A DNA stretch of 64,000 nt, taken from contig OZ017748.1 in NCBI GenBank assembly GCA_963969365.1, positions 1,550,001 through 1,614,000 on the forward strand, read 5' to 3'. Positions 1 through 11,711 of this stretch are shown in pieces (positions within the stretch are counted from its first letter, which is position 1; each line of letters begins with the position of its first letter). Both the position numbers and the translations under genes were made by a program. Source of the stretch: Asterochloris sp. CNOR1. Its lineage: Eukaryota; Chlorophyta; Trebouxiophyceae; Trebouxiales; Trebouxiaceae. The notes beneath the pieces are model-generated. The model worked only from the letters and a program-made list of their open reading frames with translations. It did no database searches and was not told where the DNA came from.

Positions 1-3000
1 CAGGCTGTAGGCAATCAGCACTCTCACGAGGCCTCCCACTGCTGCCTTCTCCTGCTGAGAGAACAGGTTTGGGGCAACAGGGCGTACCTGACAGTCAAGG
101 GCTGCCACCAAGAAAGGCAACACGTCCTGCAGGCACGACAACTTGTCTTCAGTAGCCTTGCAAAGCGAAACAGGACTGAGGCAGCTGCTGTTCGCGTGCA
201 TACAGCTGCGACAACGCTGTGCAAACAAAGTGCTCACAAGGCTGCAAGCAGTGAAGAAGCAGACCTTAGCTGCTGCTCCGCCTGCCACCGTCTGGAAGGC
301 CTGAGGCCCGACCTCCCTCTGCCACTCCTGGAGCAGGGTTTGCCTTGCAGCGTGCTGCCTGGCAGCAGCAGCGCCTGCCTGTGGCCACTGCAGCTGCAGC
401 CTGCACGGGCCAAAGCCCCATTCACAATGTGTCCAAGTCATCTACTTTTGTGTTCTACTTTTGTGCATGGTGCAAGCCACCCTCTGTTTGTGCAATTTGA
501 TGGCATGGCCTTGTGCACCAGTGTGCCGCTAGCAAAGCCTGGTGTCGCACTCAAGCAGCAGTCCAGACGGCTGCACCCCAGCCAGATGCTAGTGGGACCA
601 GCTGATCATCACACAATGATGTTGCAGTGGCTGCTTCAGCAAACCATGGCATGAAGAGGCACGCTCTCGATCCCATGACTGCAGCCAGGCTGTGCCCCAG
701 CAAAGCTGTCCAAAGCGGTAAGCAGAACCAGCCAGGCTCTGCTGTGAGGCCATGCAACAGCAGCGTGCAGGCGAGCAGCACGCTGCCTGCTTGCCGCAAA
801 AACAGCGCATGAAAACAGCAGCAGCACCCAGCCCACCTGTTGGCCCTGTGCCCTGCCAGTGCACAGGCTGGCGTCGTGCTTGACCAGAACATACTCCCCG
901 CACAGTGCCAGGCTGCGCAGCAGCAAGTCTCTTTGCAAGCACCTCCCTCATCATCGACCGCCAAGAAGCCAGAGTGGCAGTCGCTGTAGCAGCCGGCGAG
1001 GAAATGAACCAGACCTCCAATGAGCATACCCCACCTGGTGGGCCCCCCAGCCAGGCTGCACACCAGCGCTCCATCAGCAAGGACAGCCCAGCCGCGTCAG
1101 GCTGCGCAACAGCATCCTGGCTCAGCAGCTGGCACGACGCAGCGCTCCAGATCTTGGGGTATGCCCACCTGTCGGGCCCTGCAGCCAGGCTGCGCAACAG
1201 CAGCGCACAGGCCGGCTGGTACTTGACCAGGGCCCACTCCCCGCGCCGGTGGGTCATCGCCGCAAACCGGTCGCTGGCGCCCAGCAGGTCGGCGATCGCA
1301 GCGGTGCGCCGCAGCTGCGTGTCCATGTAGCGTGTCCGGTATACGTTCTCATGGAGGCCGGCCATGACCAGCTCACTGTCGCCAAAGTCCTGCAGCATGC
1401 CCAGGCGCTGCTGCAACTGGGCAGCCGGGCTTGCGGCAGTCCGCCCACTGGGGACCTGCAGGGCAAGCAGCAAGGTCAGGCTGGCTTGTCTGCAGAGGGT
1501 GCGACAGCCTGGGCCTGGGGCTGCGGCCTGGGGCGAGGCCGCAGGGAACTTGCAGGGCAGAGGAGTGGGGCTTGACAAATTGGGTTGAAAGGGGATCAGG
1601 GGCACCAGCTGCAGGTTCCGGCTGCTGCGGGGCTGGTGAGGGCAGCCCCAGGCTCAAGAACCTGCAGGACAGAGGAGCCTGCATTTCCTACGCGCAGGCT
1701 GGCCTGCAGCCATGATGGGCTGGCACCCCTACAGTGTGCACAGCAGCTGTGCGAATCTGAGCGGGGCTGAGCCGCATTGAGCACTTGCAAGAGCAGCAGC
1801 TTTCTCTTCCATTGGTTTGCAGCCCACCTTGCTGACCAGAAGCTCCTGCCAAATGGCAAAGGCGCCCTTGCTCACGTCCTTCTGCCCAACCTGCAACCGG
1901 TGTATGTCTGCCGTGGTGATGGGCCGCAGTCGCCTGGCCAGGAACTGCAGCGTGTTGAGGCAGGCCCGCACATCGCACTCCGTCTTCAGGCACAGCGCCT
2001 GCAGCGCCTGCAGCGCACATCACGCTGTCATGACTCTGACGCATGGTGCCCCCTGGGCAGCCATCGCAGCAAGCTGGGGCATGCGCCCATTTCTGTAGTG
2101 GAAGCTCATCAGCTCATGAGACATGCAACAACCGTTGCTGACCTGCCACAACTGTGTCTTGCTGGTACTTCTGACTGTGCTGCCTGCACTGCGCAGCCGT
2201 GCTGCCCTCTGTGAGGGGCCCCCCTACCTTGGGGTGAGGAATTGATCCGACCTGGCTTGAGAGCGCCGTGTACTTCAACATGAAGAGACAAGAACAACTG
2301 TCAAGTGTGAACAGCTGAAGCAGCAGGGATGTGCTGGGCAGCAAGCACATGCGCAAGGCTGCTGTTGACCACCCCCTGCAAGCATGTGCGGGCACTGCCC
2401 CATGCACTCACCTCACAGCCACCACGCTCACCATGCATGGGCAGCGCTTCACCCACCGGCTTGTCTATGTCCACGCCCTCCTGCCCACAGATCATGCGCA
2501 ACCTGGTCACCAGCCGATCGGCAGCCGGGGCCCTGAACTGCAGGACCTTGGCAACTGTCTTCAGCGGCCGGAGGGCCGGCGCATGCAGGTCATTGCAGAC
2601 CGCAATCAGGGGCCTCCTCAGCGGGGCCCCCTTCCTGCCCTTCCTGACTGCCTGCAGTGCAGCTGGCTCCCCTGGCTGGGCGTCAGCCCCGCCTGAGGCC
2701 TCCTGCCCTGCGGGAGGCAGCAATGCAAGGGCTCCAGTCAAGCCCCAAAGTACGATGGTGCTTGTGCTGTGCACGAGGCAGGGGAAGGTGGGCATTTTCC
2801 CCCTGCCATCTCTCGAGGCTGCCCTGAGGCGTGGCCAAGTGAGTGCAGATGTTGGCAGGGCGTCAGTGCGCCCCAACAAGCACAGCTGGATGGCTAGCTT
2901 GTTGCTCAACTCCAGCTGGGTGCAGGCCGGATGGCTAGCATGCTGGAGTGACATGCGCTGCCAGGCACTTGCAAAGCTGAAGCCTGACTGGAATGCCTCA

Positions 3001-6000
3001 CCACCAGCATTGATGAATCTCAGCAGCACTTGTGCTGCACTCTTCCCCTCTGCGCCACCTGCAAGGATCCAGGAATCTTGAATGTGGGTGAGCTTCTCGC
3101 AGAATCCTTAAGACTGTCCTTGAAAATGTTCCCTGCAATGGCACTCACCTGCAACGCCATCCACCTCGTCAATCACCACCAGGTTGGGCTTCCTCTGCCC
3201 AATGACAGACTGCATTTGCACCGCGTCCTGGATGCGCGACTGCAGTGCGGTTGCTGAGCGGTCATCGCTTGCATTGATTTCCACCGTTTGATAGCCGCAG
3301 TGCTTGGCAACCACGTGCGCAATGGTGGTCTTGCCCACGCCTGCAGCAGACATGATTCAATGTGCGATACTGGGTCCGCACCAGGAAAGTGCTGAAGTCA
3401 GCGCAACCTCAGCCACATAACACAACAGCTAGGCTGCATCAACATGCCTGTCTGCATTTTCTGTGTGGCTGCCAGCTGATGGTCTCATTGCACATCTGGT
3501 GGGCGGCTCCTGGACCCCACCAGCTGGCATGCTGGCTTGACCCTGGCAATGGCAGCATCCATGCCAGCAACCCAATTCACGGCTTGAAGGCTCATTCATG
3601 GCCCACCTGGCGCGCCATGCAGCAGCAGCAGCTTCTGCTCTGGTCTCAGCAGGGGCGCCTGCTTCACAGCCAGCGGCCCCTTCTGCGGGGAAGACGGCCG
3701 CGGCTGCCTTCCAAAGACGCATGGATCCCAGGCCTTGACCCATTTGACCACCTCCCGGTTGACCTGTTCCTCGCTCAGCAGCTCCAGGAAGCTGCGGGGG
3801 GCGTACTTGTCCACCCAAAGCTGCCCCTCAGACGAGTGCGGGCTGGGAAAGGGCGGCCCTGCAGTATGAGGGCGCTCATCGCCAGTGCAAAGGGGCAACC
3901 TCCAGGTGTGCTCAGGTGTGGCAGGTGTCCACTCACAGCCGCTCCTCAGATGGGGGCAGGCTGGGAAAGGGCGGCCGTGCAGGCAACTTCTGTCAGCGCC
4001 TGGTGCCTGTTCAGAACGTGTTGTCAAAGGCCTGCTTCCTTTAACGGCGGGCTACATTGCAGGCCAGCCATTCTGCCTGCCCCCAGCAGCACTGCTGCCA
4101 TGAAGAGCATGTAAGACTCAGCTTGTGCCGGGTGACTGCCCTCACCACTTTTGCGCAGACCGGCCTCCTTTCTGGTAGCTTGCAGTGTTCTGCTCGAGCC
4201 TGCTGGAGCGCGCCTGCAGCCCTCCAAGACCTGCCCCACAGCCTCTGGATGCATGCGATCACACCTTTGCACTGTGCAATCCCACCTGCATGCTTTCCTA
4301 GGGCAGTGCCCATGAGCCACTACTTGAGACTGAAACCTGCAGAAGCCTCTGTCTCTCTGGCACTCTCCTGCAGCATGTCACTCTAGCTGCCATGCCAACC
4401 CCTCCTCCCCGCTCCCTCACTGACAGCATGCAGTCTCTGCCTCTGCCACACAGGATGTGACAGAACAGCAGATGGCCTGCAAAGTCACACATCCACATGC
4501 TTCTGCCTACTTAGCCTTTTCCTACCTGCCACTCATGCAGAAGGTCCTGGTACTAAACCACACTCTGCCTTTCACCCTGATAGCATGCAGTGTCTGCCTC
4601 TGCCCCATAGACAGATGCTGACATGGTCAGAGCAGGCACACCTGCGCATGCTGGTGCCTCTCGGGCACTCTCCTGAAGCGCCTGCTGCAGCAGTGGATCC
4701 TGCTCCTCATCCAGCATCCCCTCAAGAGTTTTGGACTGCTGCACAGCCCTCCTCAGGTTCTCGTGGTTGATGTCCTGGATGATCTGGGCCATGGGGCGCG
4801 ACAGCAGCTGCTGCGTCTTGCCCTGAACCTTGGCAGCAACAGCACCCTGCCTGCCAGGCCTAGGCCTCTGCACAGAGATGCAGACAACGTCAGTCACTGA
4901 GCCCTGGAAAGTAGCTGCATGTATGGTCACTGACATACGCTGCAGCAGCCCTCTGCTTGCATGGCCATGCTGCCAGTAGAGAGACAGCTCCCTCACCAAC
5001 TCCTTGACCCAGGACAGACTTCTTTTGCCTCATGACGGGGCTAGGAGCACGCTGGGTCAAGAGGAGAGAGAGAGACAACAGGGGCCCAGCAGTAAGGGCC
5101 TCAGCAGCACAATCTAAAACAGCAGGAGCACTGCACCAAGCAAATGTCTTGAGCGGGGAGGCACATGTGAGGAACTCCCAATGTCTGAATGGTACTTTGC
5201 AAAGTGGAACTCAAGGGGGGAACCCTTTGCACCAGTGCCCTGTGGCCTGTGAAGGCTTGTTGCAAAGTTACTGCTTGGCTGGGGTGCAGTTCAATTGAAT
5301 GAATGGACTTTCACTGCTCACCCTCAAGGTGCAGTACGCCCGTCTGCCATCCTCCAGGGTGACGGTGAATTCTTTCTCTGGCCTGGTGGGTGAGCAGGCT
5401 GCAGGCAGTCCCCGCTCTGGCGACGTTTCAGCCTGCACCTCCATGTCAGGCCCAGAAGGCATGGCCTCTGCCAGGCCTAGGGCAGGGCCGACAGGGTGCG
5501 CTGATGACATAGCTGGGCTTTGCAAGGGTGCTGCGACGGCAGGCACACTGCCCACCTGCAGGTGCAGCGTGGTAAGTATTGGTCCTGAGCTCAAGACTGC
5601 ACCCGCTAAGGGTGAGCTGCAGCTATACGGGGACGCTGCAGCAATTACCTGTGCTGCTGGGCGCCTGCCAGAGGCTGCATGGTGCTGGATTGGCTGCCTC
5701 AGCACTGCCTGTGCTGTAGGTGCTGCCCATTCCTGACATCTGCCTGGCCTGATGCCTGGCCTGCCTGGGGAGCAAAGTGGGTCTGAGGCCTGCTGCGGAC
5801 CGGCTGGACCCTGCCAAGCTAAGTCTGGGAGATCATCTGGTGGCTCCAAGTCGTCGACATTCCATGCATCGCAGCGTGCTCGCTTTCTGCCTGCAGGACA
5901 ACTAGTCCATAAGTGCCAGGCCTCAGCAACATAAGTCTGGCAAAGTTTTTGGCGGCACAGCTCACTGGAGCCCTTGGAGCCATCTTCACCAGGACGCTTT

Positions 6001-6139
6001 GCAGCCTGCCCTGCACCACAGATGGGCCATTCAGGTGGAGCAGATTCAGTGACTTGTGGACTGCAGACAGAGGACCAGCCAAACCTGTGATCTCCTCCTC
6101 CAGTTCCAGCAAGTCATCGATCTCATCATCAAAGTCCAT
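1..6139 (-). CDS. CTF18: CTF18, clamp-loader (RFC-like) AAA+ subunit, 3' partial
   Basis: Large subunit of the alternative Ctf18-RFC clamp loader, which loads PCNA and supports sister-chromatid cohesion. The gene is multi-exon and leaves the window on the left. It starts at ATG 6139 with an acidic segment (MDFDDEIDDLLEL); an upstream TTG in the same frame is unlikely to be used. Exon 3607-3858 holds LWVDKYAPRSFLELLS and WDPCVFG. It joins exon 3149-3340 across an intron that splits Walker A (GAPG/VGKTT); the latter exon also has EINASDDRS and Walker B (VVIDEVDG). Around 2400-2640 is IAVCNDLHAPALRPLK, at 1900-1970 CLNTLQFLARR, at 1180-1420 the collar region (YRTRYMDTQLRR), and at 1-150 LPFLVAALDCQVRPVAPNLF. 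Segment order and motifs match CTF18 rather than RFC1. Intron boundaries between about 4500 and 5900 are only approximate. Several introns contain degraded copies of neighbouring exon ends. Confidence 0.93.
832..1246 (-). repeat. Echo copies of CTF18 exon end plus donor
   Basis: The real CTF18 exon ends near 1164 on the minus strand with CCCGACAG then GTGGGC. Degraded copies of this exon end with donor lie downstream in the intron at 1022-1066 (about 32 of 45 positions identical by eye) and at 832-904, the latter also matching the WALVKYQPA-coding part of the exon. Both copies keep CAGGTGGG. Confidence 0.75.
3821..3982 (-). repeat. Echo copy of CTF18 acceptor and exon start
   Basis: The real exon start (3858 downward, with its TGCAG) at 3821-3864 is repeated at 3939-3982, about 37 of 44 positions identical by eye. 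The copy is upstream in the preceding intron. Confidence 0.85.
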
Positions 6140-6280
6140 CAGGAGGGGCACAGTGGCTGGTTCGTTGCAGGATTGAGCCAGCAAGAAACGGCCAAGACAT
6201 GTTCAGTCAATAGTCAGTCAATGTTATGGGTATCTGTTTTTCGGAACCAACTTCACAGCTCTAAAATCACAGCCATCTGC
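6140..6280. promoter_or_regulatory. Divergent promoter between CTF18 and eIF4B-like gene
   Basis: Only 141 bp separate the CTF18 ATG (6139, minus) from the eIF4B-like ATG (6281, plus). This stretch must hold both 5' UTRs and core promoters. It is AT-richer than its flanks (for example around 6200-6270). I see no clear TATA box. Bidirectional control is inferred from geometry only. Confidence 0.6.
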
Positions 6281-9200
6281 ATGGAAACTCGTGGTTCAGA
6301 GGGATCGGAAGGCCCCCAGAGACGTAAGTTTAACCTGCTGGCCGCCTCACAATTATGCTTCTGTGTACGCTTTGATCTGTGTGAATTCTGCATCGTTGGT
6401 GGGAGTGTAGGTCAAAGAACCTCTGGACATGAACTGCTGCCTGTTCCATTGCAGGACGCCTCAACTTGAAGCCCAGGGATCCTGATGCAGCTGCCAAGGC
6501 AGACGCTGAGAGCAAACAGAGTTCAAGAAGCGTGAGACAGTGCTGATAATCAGTTGATTGCGGCACCAAATAAGTAAGTCAGCTGAGTCTTTCATCTGTT
6601 GTCTTGCCTTGCCCTGCAGAACCCTTTTGGCGCTGCCAAGCCAAGGGAGACAGTGCTGGCAGCCAAGTCTGGCAAGTCAGAGAAGGACATCCTTGCAGAG
6701 GAGGCAGCCAAGGCCAAGCTCAACGTTGGTGGCACACTTGGCATGCAGTCGCATCTCAATCTCGCTAAGTCCCTCCAGGAATTGTGTCAGTGCACTGCTG
6801 CACCCCAGCATCGTTCCAGCTGAAAACGACATCAATAAATCAGGCTTGCCGCACTGCCTTTGTCTTAGTTGCAGCTGCAGACAACACAAGTAGCAAGCCT
6901 GTCAAATGCACCTGCAATGGCATTCTTCGACATTGGAGGTCCTCCTGCTGCAGCTGCGTCTGAGCCGTGAGGAGCGCGACCAGAAAGAGGCGGCCGAACA
7001 GGATATCGAAGACCTGAAGCAGGTGCACATGCTGCTGCATCAGCAATTTGGCAATCCGTGGCATCAAACTGGCAATCACAGCACACAGCACAGCAGGCAA
7101 ATTCAGGGCAGGACAAGGGCTATATGGGCTGGAAGCCTCTGAGCGCGGCAGGTGCACACTTTGGGCTTGCCACGGCTGCTGTGGTTGCTTTGGCATGAGG
7201 CAGATCAGAAGGGTAGCCTGCAGCAAGAAATCAGGCAGAGGCTGCCAGTGTGCGTGGCATACACCAAAAGCAGGACTGGTGCCCCGTTCCTGCTGCAGGT
7301 TCCTGAGGGGCTGCCCATTTGCAAGGTCTTTGCAGGTTGGCAAGGTCCGGACTGTGTGCAGGAAAGCATCAAATGAGGTCATAAAACTGCAAGGCGTTTG
7401 ATAATTGTGAGCCTCTTGCGCCAACCCTCACCGCCTGCTGTTGGGCTCTCGGCCACCCACGAGTGCAGATCTGGACAGGGACAGAGAGCCAGAATGCAAG
7501 ACGCAGACGCAGCAAGTGATCTGAGAAGCTGTCAATCCTGCGCGCAGGTGCTGGATGGCAGAGAGCAATCCCGGATGCAAGAACCGCTGCCAGCAAGTGG
7601 GCCCTCAGCTGCCACCCCTGTGTGCAGGTGCTGGACGGGGAGAGTGAGCCCGAACGCAAGACACAGCTGGAGGCTGAGCTGAAGGAGAAGCAGACGGCAT
7701 TTGACACACTGATGAAGCAGTTTGAGGTGAGGCAGGGTGCCGGTGGGGGAGACAGTGCAACAGCTTTCAGAGCAGACTGAGCTGAAGGGAGGCTGAGGTG
7801 GGGCTGGGCTCAGCCCAGCTAAGGAGGAGCTCCAGCAGGTGGTATGATAGTCTGAGGTGGAGACACAAGTGGGGCTAGGGGGGCAAACATAAAGACACAG
7901 CCTGCTCTGCAGGCTCAATCTGCTGCAGCTTGAGGATAGGTCAGGCTCAAGGCATCAGGCAGCTTCCAGGTGTCATTTGGCAGTTCTGCAAGCTTCAGCC
8001 AGAGAGCAGGGCTGCCCCAGTGGGAGCAGTGAACCAGGGAACATTCGTATCAGCTTGCTTCCCTATTGTCAGCAAGGCACAGAATGCTGGCAGGCGAGGC
8101 TGCCTGAACTTGCACTCCCTGCACATCAGTGCCTGGGCAGGCAACACATGTCAACTTGGGTATATGTTGCAGCTGGGGCAGCCCTCCCCCTGCCCCTGCC
8201 ATGGGCTGAGCATCACAGATGATATTTAGCTTCAATGTCATGCTGTGGCGGCACCCTGAGACACTGGTTGGGAGCAAACCTCAGCCTGCCAAACTGCTGC
8301 ATCTAGCCTGCCCCAATGGCACAGCTGGCTTTTAACTCAACTGACCTTGCCGGCAGGACATGGCGCTGGAGAAGGCCAAGACTGGCGGGGGCATGCGCCC
8401 CAGCGAGCGGCGTGCCCAGCAGGCCATGCAGGACGGGACCGGCCTGACCCAGAGGGGCAGCGGGGGCCTGCCCTATGGCGGCGCAGATGGCTTTGAGAAT
8501 TTTGGCGGGCGGCAGAACAGGTAGGTTCCTCATGCGCTGCTTTTGTTGCATGTTGCGCCGCCCAGCTTGCATTCCCACGGCAGCAGAGCACACATGAGAT
8601 ATGTTTGTCAGGGGCAGAGCAAAGATGCTTGCCTATCTTCGTCTTTTGTGGCTCTCAGTTGCGCACCATTTGCAGGGGTGGGGGTGACTACGGAGGCGGC
8701 TCCTATGGCGCACCTGCAGAGTCTTTTGGGTGAGTGTGGTGGCCTTTGTAGCAAAGTAGGTTGTGACTTTTTATATATTGTAAGTGCTGCACCTGAGGTT
8801 GGCTGCCATGTCCTGCCGTCTGGCATGCATGCCAGCTTTGCATGGCAGTCTGCAGCAGCTGCAGCATTGAGATAAAAGTGCCTCTGCTGCTCTGCAGATC
8901 TGGCGGCGGCGGTGGAAACTATGGTTTCGGTGGGGAGTCGGGAAGCTTTGGTGGGGATGACCGCAGGTGTGTCAGTGTGCTCAGTGCCCAGCCCTGTCAG
9001 GCTTACACCTCACTCCTGATCGCAGTCACAGACCCCTCTTGTGTGCCTCACAGCCCACTCCACTGCCATGCGCCAAAACAGACAGCTCACAATCAACACC
9101 TCACTCGAGTATCAAGTTTGTGGCGCACCACCGACACAGAGCCCGCCTGCAGCCCTGTCTAATGTCGTGCAGGGGTGGGGGGCGCGGCAAGGGCCGCGGT

Positions 9201-9351
9201 TCTAGCTCTGATGCCGGCTTTGGAGGTGAACTATCTTGTGAGCCCTAATGTTGGATGTGTCAAGAGCCACTCTGACATTGCAGCAGAGCTCTGAGCCTTG
9301 CTGCCTGTTGCAGATGGAGGTGGCTTCCAGGAGCGCCAGGACCGGTACTGA
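6281..9351 (+). CDS. eIF4B-like translation initiation factor, Gly-rich
   Basis: Probably the green-lineage eIF4B-type factor that stimulates eIF4A during mRNA recruitment. Exon 1 is 6281-6323 and exon 2 is 6455-6531; spliced they read METRGSEGSEGPQRR then RLNLKPRDPDAAAK, with phase closing. Exon 3 (from 6620) has NPFGAAKPRETVLAAKSGKS, the conserved plant/animal eIF4B signature, followed by a charged stretch. Later exons give a coiled charged helix (LRLSREERDQKEAAEQD near 6955), another charged helix (EAELKEKQTAFDTLMKQFE near 7670), DMALEKAKTGGGMRPSERRA (8357 on), then Gly-rich repeats in exons near 8680, 8899, 9173 and 9314, ending ERQDRY with stop 9349-9351. The link between exons 3 and 4 is not resolved. 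A TGTAA polyadenylation-type motif lies at 9400-9404. The RNA-binding glycine-rich tail fits eIF4B, but another Gly-rich RNA-binding protein is not excluded. Confidence 0.78.
7463..7870 (+). repeat. Echoes flanking the VLDGESEPERK exon of the eIF4B-like gene
   Basis: The real acceptor and exon start (about 7621-7668) are preceded by copies at 7541-7585 (with CGCAG acceptor and GTGCTGGATGG) and 7463-7510. After the real donor (TTTGAG/GTGAGG near 7725), weaker copies of TGAGGTGRGG occur near 7790 and 7852. Confidence 0.8.
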
Positions 9352-9515
9352 AGAGGCTTACACATTCTATGACCAACAGTCTGCTGTCACTGCTCACGTT
9401 GTAAGGATGCTCAGAGTGTAGTGCTACAAAGTATACATGCATTTGGTTACGCAGGTGTGCTCACGCTGCTTGTTATGCTGCTTGCATTCACTGCTCATAC
9501 TCAGATGAAATAAAT
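9352..9515. other. Convergent 3' intergenic spacer
   Basis: 164 bp between the eIF4B-like stop and the ChaN-like stop on the other strand. It contains TGTAA at 9400-9404 on plus, a chlorophyte-type polyadenylation motif. I see nothing else in it. Confidence 0.5.
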
Positions 9516-11540
9516 TCACACCGGGTGCTGAACACTGAAGGATCTTGGGTGCTCGCCGTCTGTAAGTACAACAAAGTGAGCATAGTGGGCGAGCTGCTCA
9601 TGTGCGAACTGCTCTGGAGTCAGTGTAAGGGTGCCATAGGCAGGCATAAAGATAACTACAAGGGGCTTTGCATCAGGTGCATACTGTTGCAAGTGCTCAG
9701 GAATGCCAAGCAGGTGTTCGCAGTGAAACTTGCCCGACACATGGCAAACAAGGGGGTCTCGTCCAAGCTTCCTCTGGGCTGTCAAGTGCTCTGCAATGCT
9801 CCAGGCCATGCCTGCATCCCACAGAGTTTGTGCGGCCAAAAAATTGGAGTCGCGCTGCAAGCCAATCCAGGGGCATGTCGGCAAATTTCCCTCCCCACTC
9901 TTGTTGTTGCCCGGCTCCTCAGCTGTATCAGCAGCAGCTCCCGTGCCTGGCTGTGACAGCTCGCTCCCTGCCCGTGGTGCCTCAGCTGCGCCCTTTCCAA
10001 TCTGGGGGGCCCCCTGCTGCAGTGAAGTGCCATCTTCCCCCTTGGCTGCAGCCTCGTCCTCCTGAACAGCGTCCCGTGCCATCTGAGCCAGACTGTTGGT
10101 CTTGTGCACGTATGCCTCGCTGGGCAGCGCCCAGGGCAGGGGGGGCAGCCACTGCCGGGCTGGCACCGGCAGCATCTCCAGAGCTTCACGGCCTGAGCGT
10201 CCAGCAAGGCTCACGTAGCGTCGGGGGGGATTGGCGCAGACCACTGGCATGTTGTGAGCCTTGGCTGTCTCCACAAGGGGCCGATAGTCATGCCGGTAGT
10301 TGGGCCACAGCCGACCATCCTGGGGACGCACAGAATTCGGCTCATGACCATGACCACCCTTAGAAATGCAAACAACGAGGCAAGCTGGTGGTGCCTGTGC
10401 CAGGCAGTATTGCAGTAAATTTGTGGGCCTTTGCGAACAATAACACGTGCCAAGGGCTGCACAGAGCAAGACAGCAGGCCATGTGCAGGCGCTCACATGT
10501 GCCAGATCTCGCTCCCGAACATGGCCAGCCAGGTACTCATCCACAACGCCCTGCACATCCCTCTCCAGCATCTCCAGGCTCAGGCTGATGCTGCGGCGCG
10601 TCTGCTGAACCTTCCCTTGGCCCTGGCTGTCAGGCGCCCCATCAGCTGCTAGGGCCTCCTCTGCTGCCTGGCTTGCATATCGTGCATGGGCCTGCTGCAA
10701 GAGCTCCAGCTCCAGGCTGTGAGCAATGGCATCGTCATGGTACTCCCCAAGAAAGACAACCTGCAATCATGAGGACAGCAGCTGCAGAGGCCTGCAGCTT
10801 CTTGCTGTGCAGTCTGCCTCTCACTACATGTATGCAGCTGATTGGCAGTACAACATACAGCAGCTGCAGATACAGCAGCTTTCGTTTCTCCTGGTTGGGA
10901 ACGAAGTTGGGTCTGGTGCTGCAGGTCTTGCCTAGTACATGTGCTATCAGATGCAGTGTGCCCCTGCCTGACAACAAGCGCAGCAGCCAGAGGTCCCAGA
11001 ACTGAGCAGGCGGCAACAGCAGCAGCAAAGCTGCTACGTTCAGGTGACCTCTGAGTGCCTGAGTGCCCACATGTCAAAGACACACGTCAGATGCGTGTTT
11101 GGTGCACCTGCTTGCTGCTCATGGCATCCACAACAGATGCCACATCAGTCTGACGTCCTCCCTGCGTGTAGATTGTGAACAGCTCTGGGTTAGTCTTGTG
11201 CATCTCCCCTCGTGCATTCACTGCCAACCGTTTTGTAAGAGGTGCAGCCTGCACACAACAACAGCGACCATGTTATCATTGTTTGCCAGCTGTGGACAGC
11301 TCTGTTGGCTCATGTCTCTGGGCACAATTGAAATTGACGTACCTTGGGCTGCTCCTGTGCTGCAGGCAGACTGCTCTCTGAAAGCTGGCCTGCCTTTGCC
11401 ACCACCACCTCAGCCTTGCTGTCCTCGCAGGCAGCCTCAGATGTGAAAATGAGAGCTCCTGCTGCAGTAAGCCCTGCTGCGGCAGTCCACAAGTGAGATG
11501 CACTCCTGAGCCTGGCTCCCACATTGCCCAGCAACTTCAT
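9516..11540 (-). CDS. ChaN-like (Cofac_haem_bdg) haem-binding protein
   Basis: Member of the Tiki/ChaN superfamily, related to bacterial iron-regulated ChaN and plant DUF399 proteins; haem binding is inferred from the family. Exon 1 starts at ATG 11540: MKLLGNVGARLRSASHLW, followed by a hydrophobic Ala-rich segment, which looks like an organelle targeting sequence. A second exon (about 11120-11250) gives KRLAVNARGEMHKTNPELF. The family signature VVFLGEYHDDAIAHSLELEL (Gly-Glu-x-His-Asp) begins the next exon near 10760. A conserved WPNYRHDYRPLVETAK with NPPRRYVSLAGRSG lies at 10190-10320. The C-terminus has VCHVSGKFHCEHLLGIPEHL and ends in HPV with stop 9516-9518. An acidic linker separates the two halves of the domain, around 9890-10080. 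The gene is head-to-head with the UDP-sugar transporter. Confidence 0.85.
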
Positions 11541-11711
11541 CTGCACAGGGTTAGGCTGAACAGCTCATGATCCTTCATATACTGGACTTACGGCGCCTGT
11601 CCAATCAGATCGACACTGCCAGTGAGTGAATGAGTAGACCTTCTGGCTTATCTGACAGGCCGATTGGACGTCATTGGACAGCAATTTGCAGCCTGGGTGC
11701 ACCCCGGGGCC
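11541..11711. promoter_or_regulatory. Divergent promoter between ChaN-like and UDP-sugar transporter genes
   Basis: 171 bp between two start codons pointing away from each other (11540 minus, 11712 plus). It contains the imperfect repeat CAATCAGATCGACACTGCC / CGATTGGACGTCATTGGACA, so CCAAT-type boxes occur on both strands (around 11608 and 11660-11685). Function is inferred. Confidence 0.6.

Noticed and set aside
589-1605. Long minus-strand open frame of 338 codons
   Set aside because: Only part (about 1165-1425) is genuine CTF18 coding sequence; the rest runs through introns and has Cys/Trp-rich composition unlike protein.
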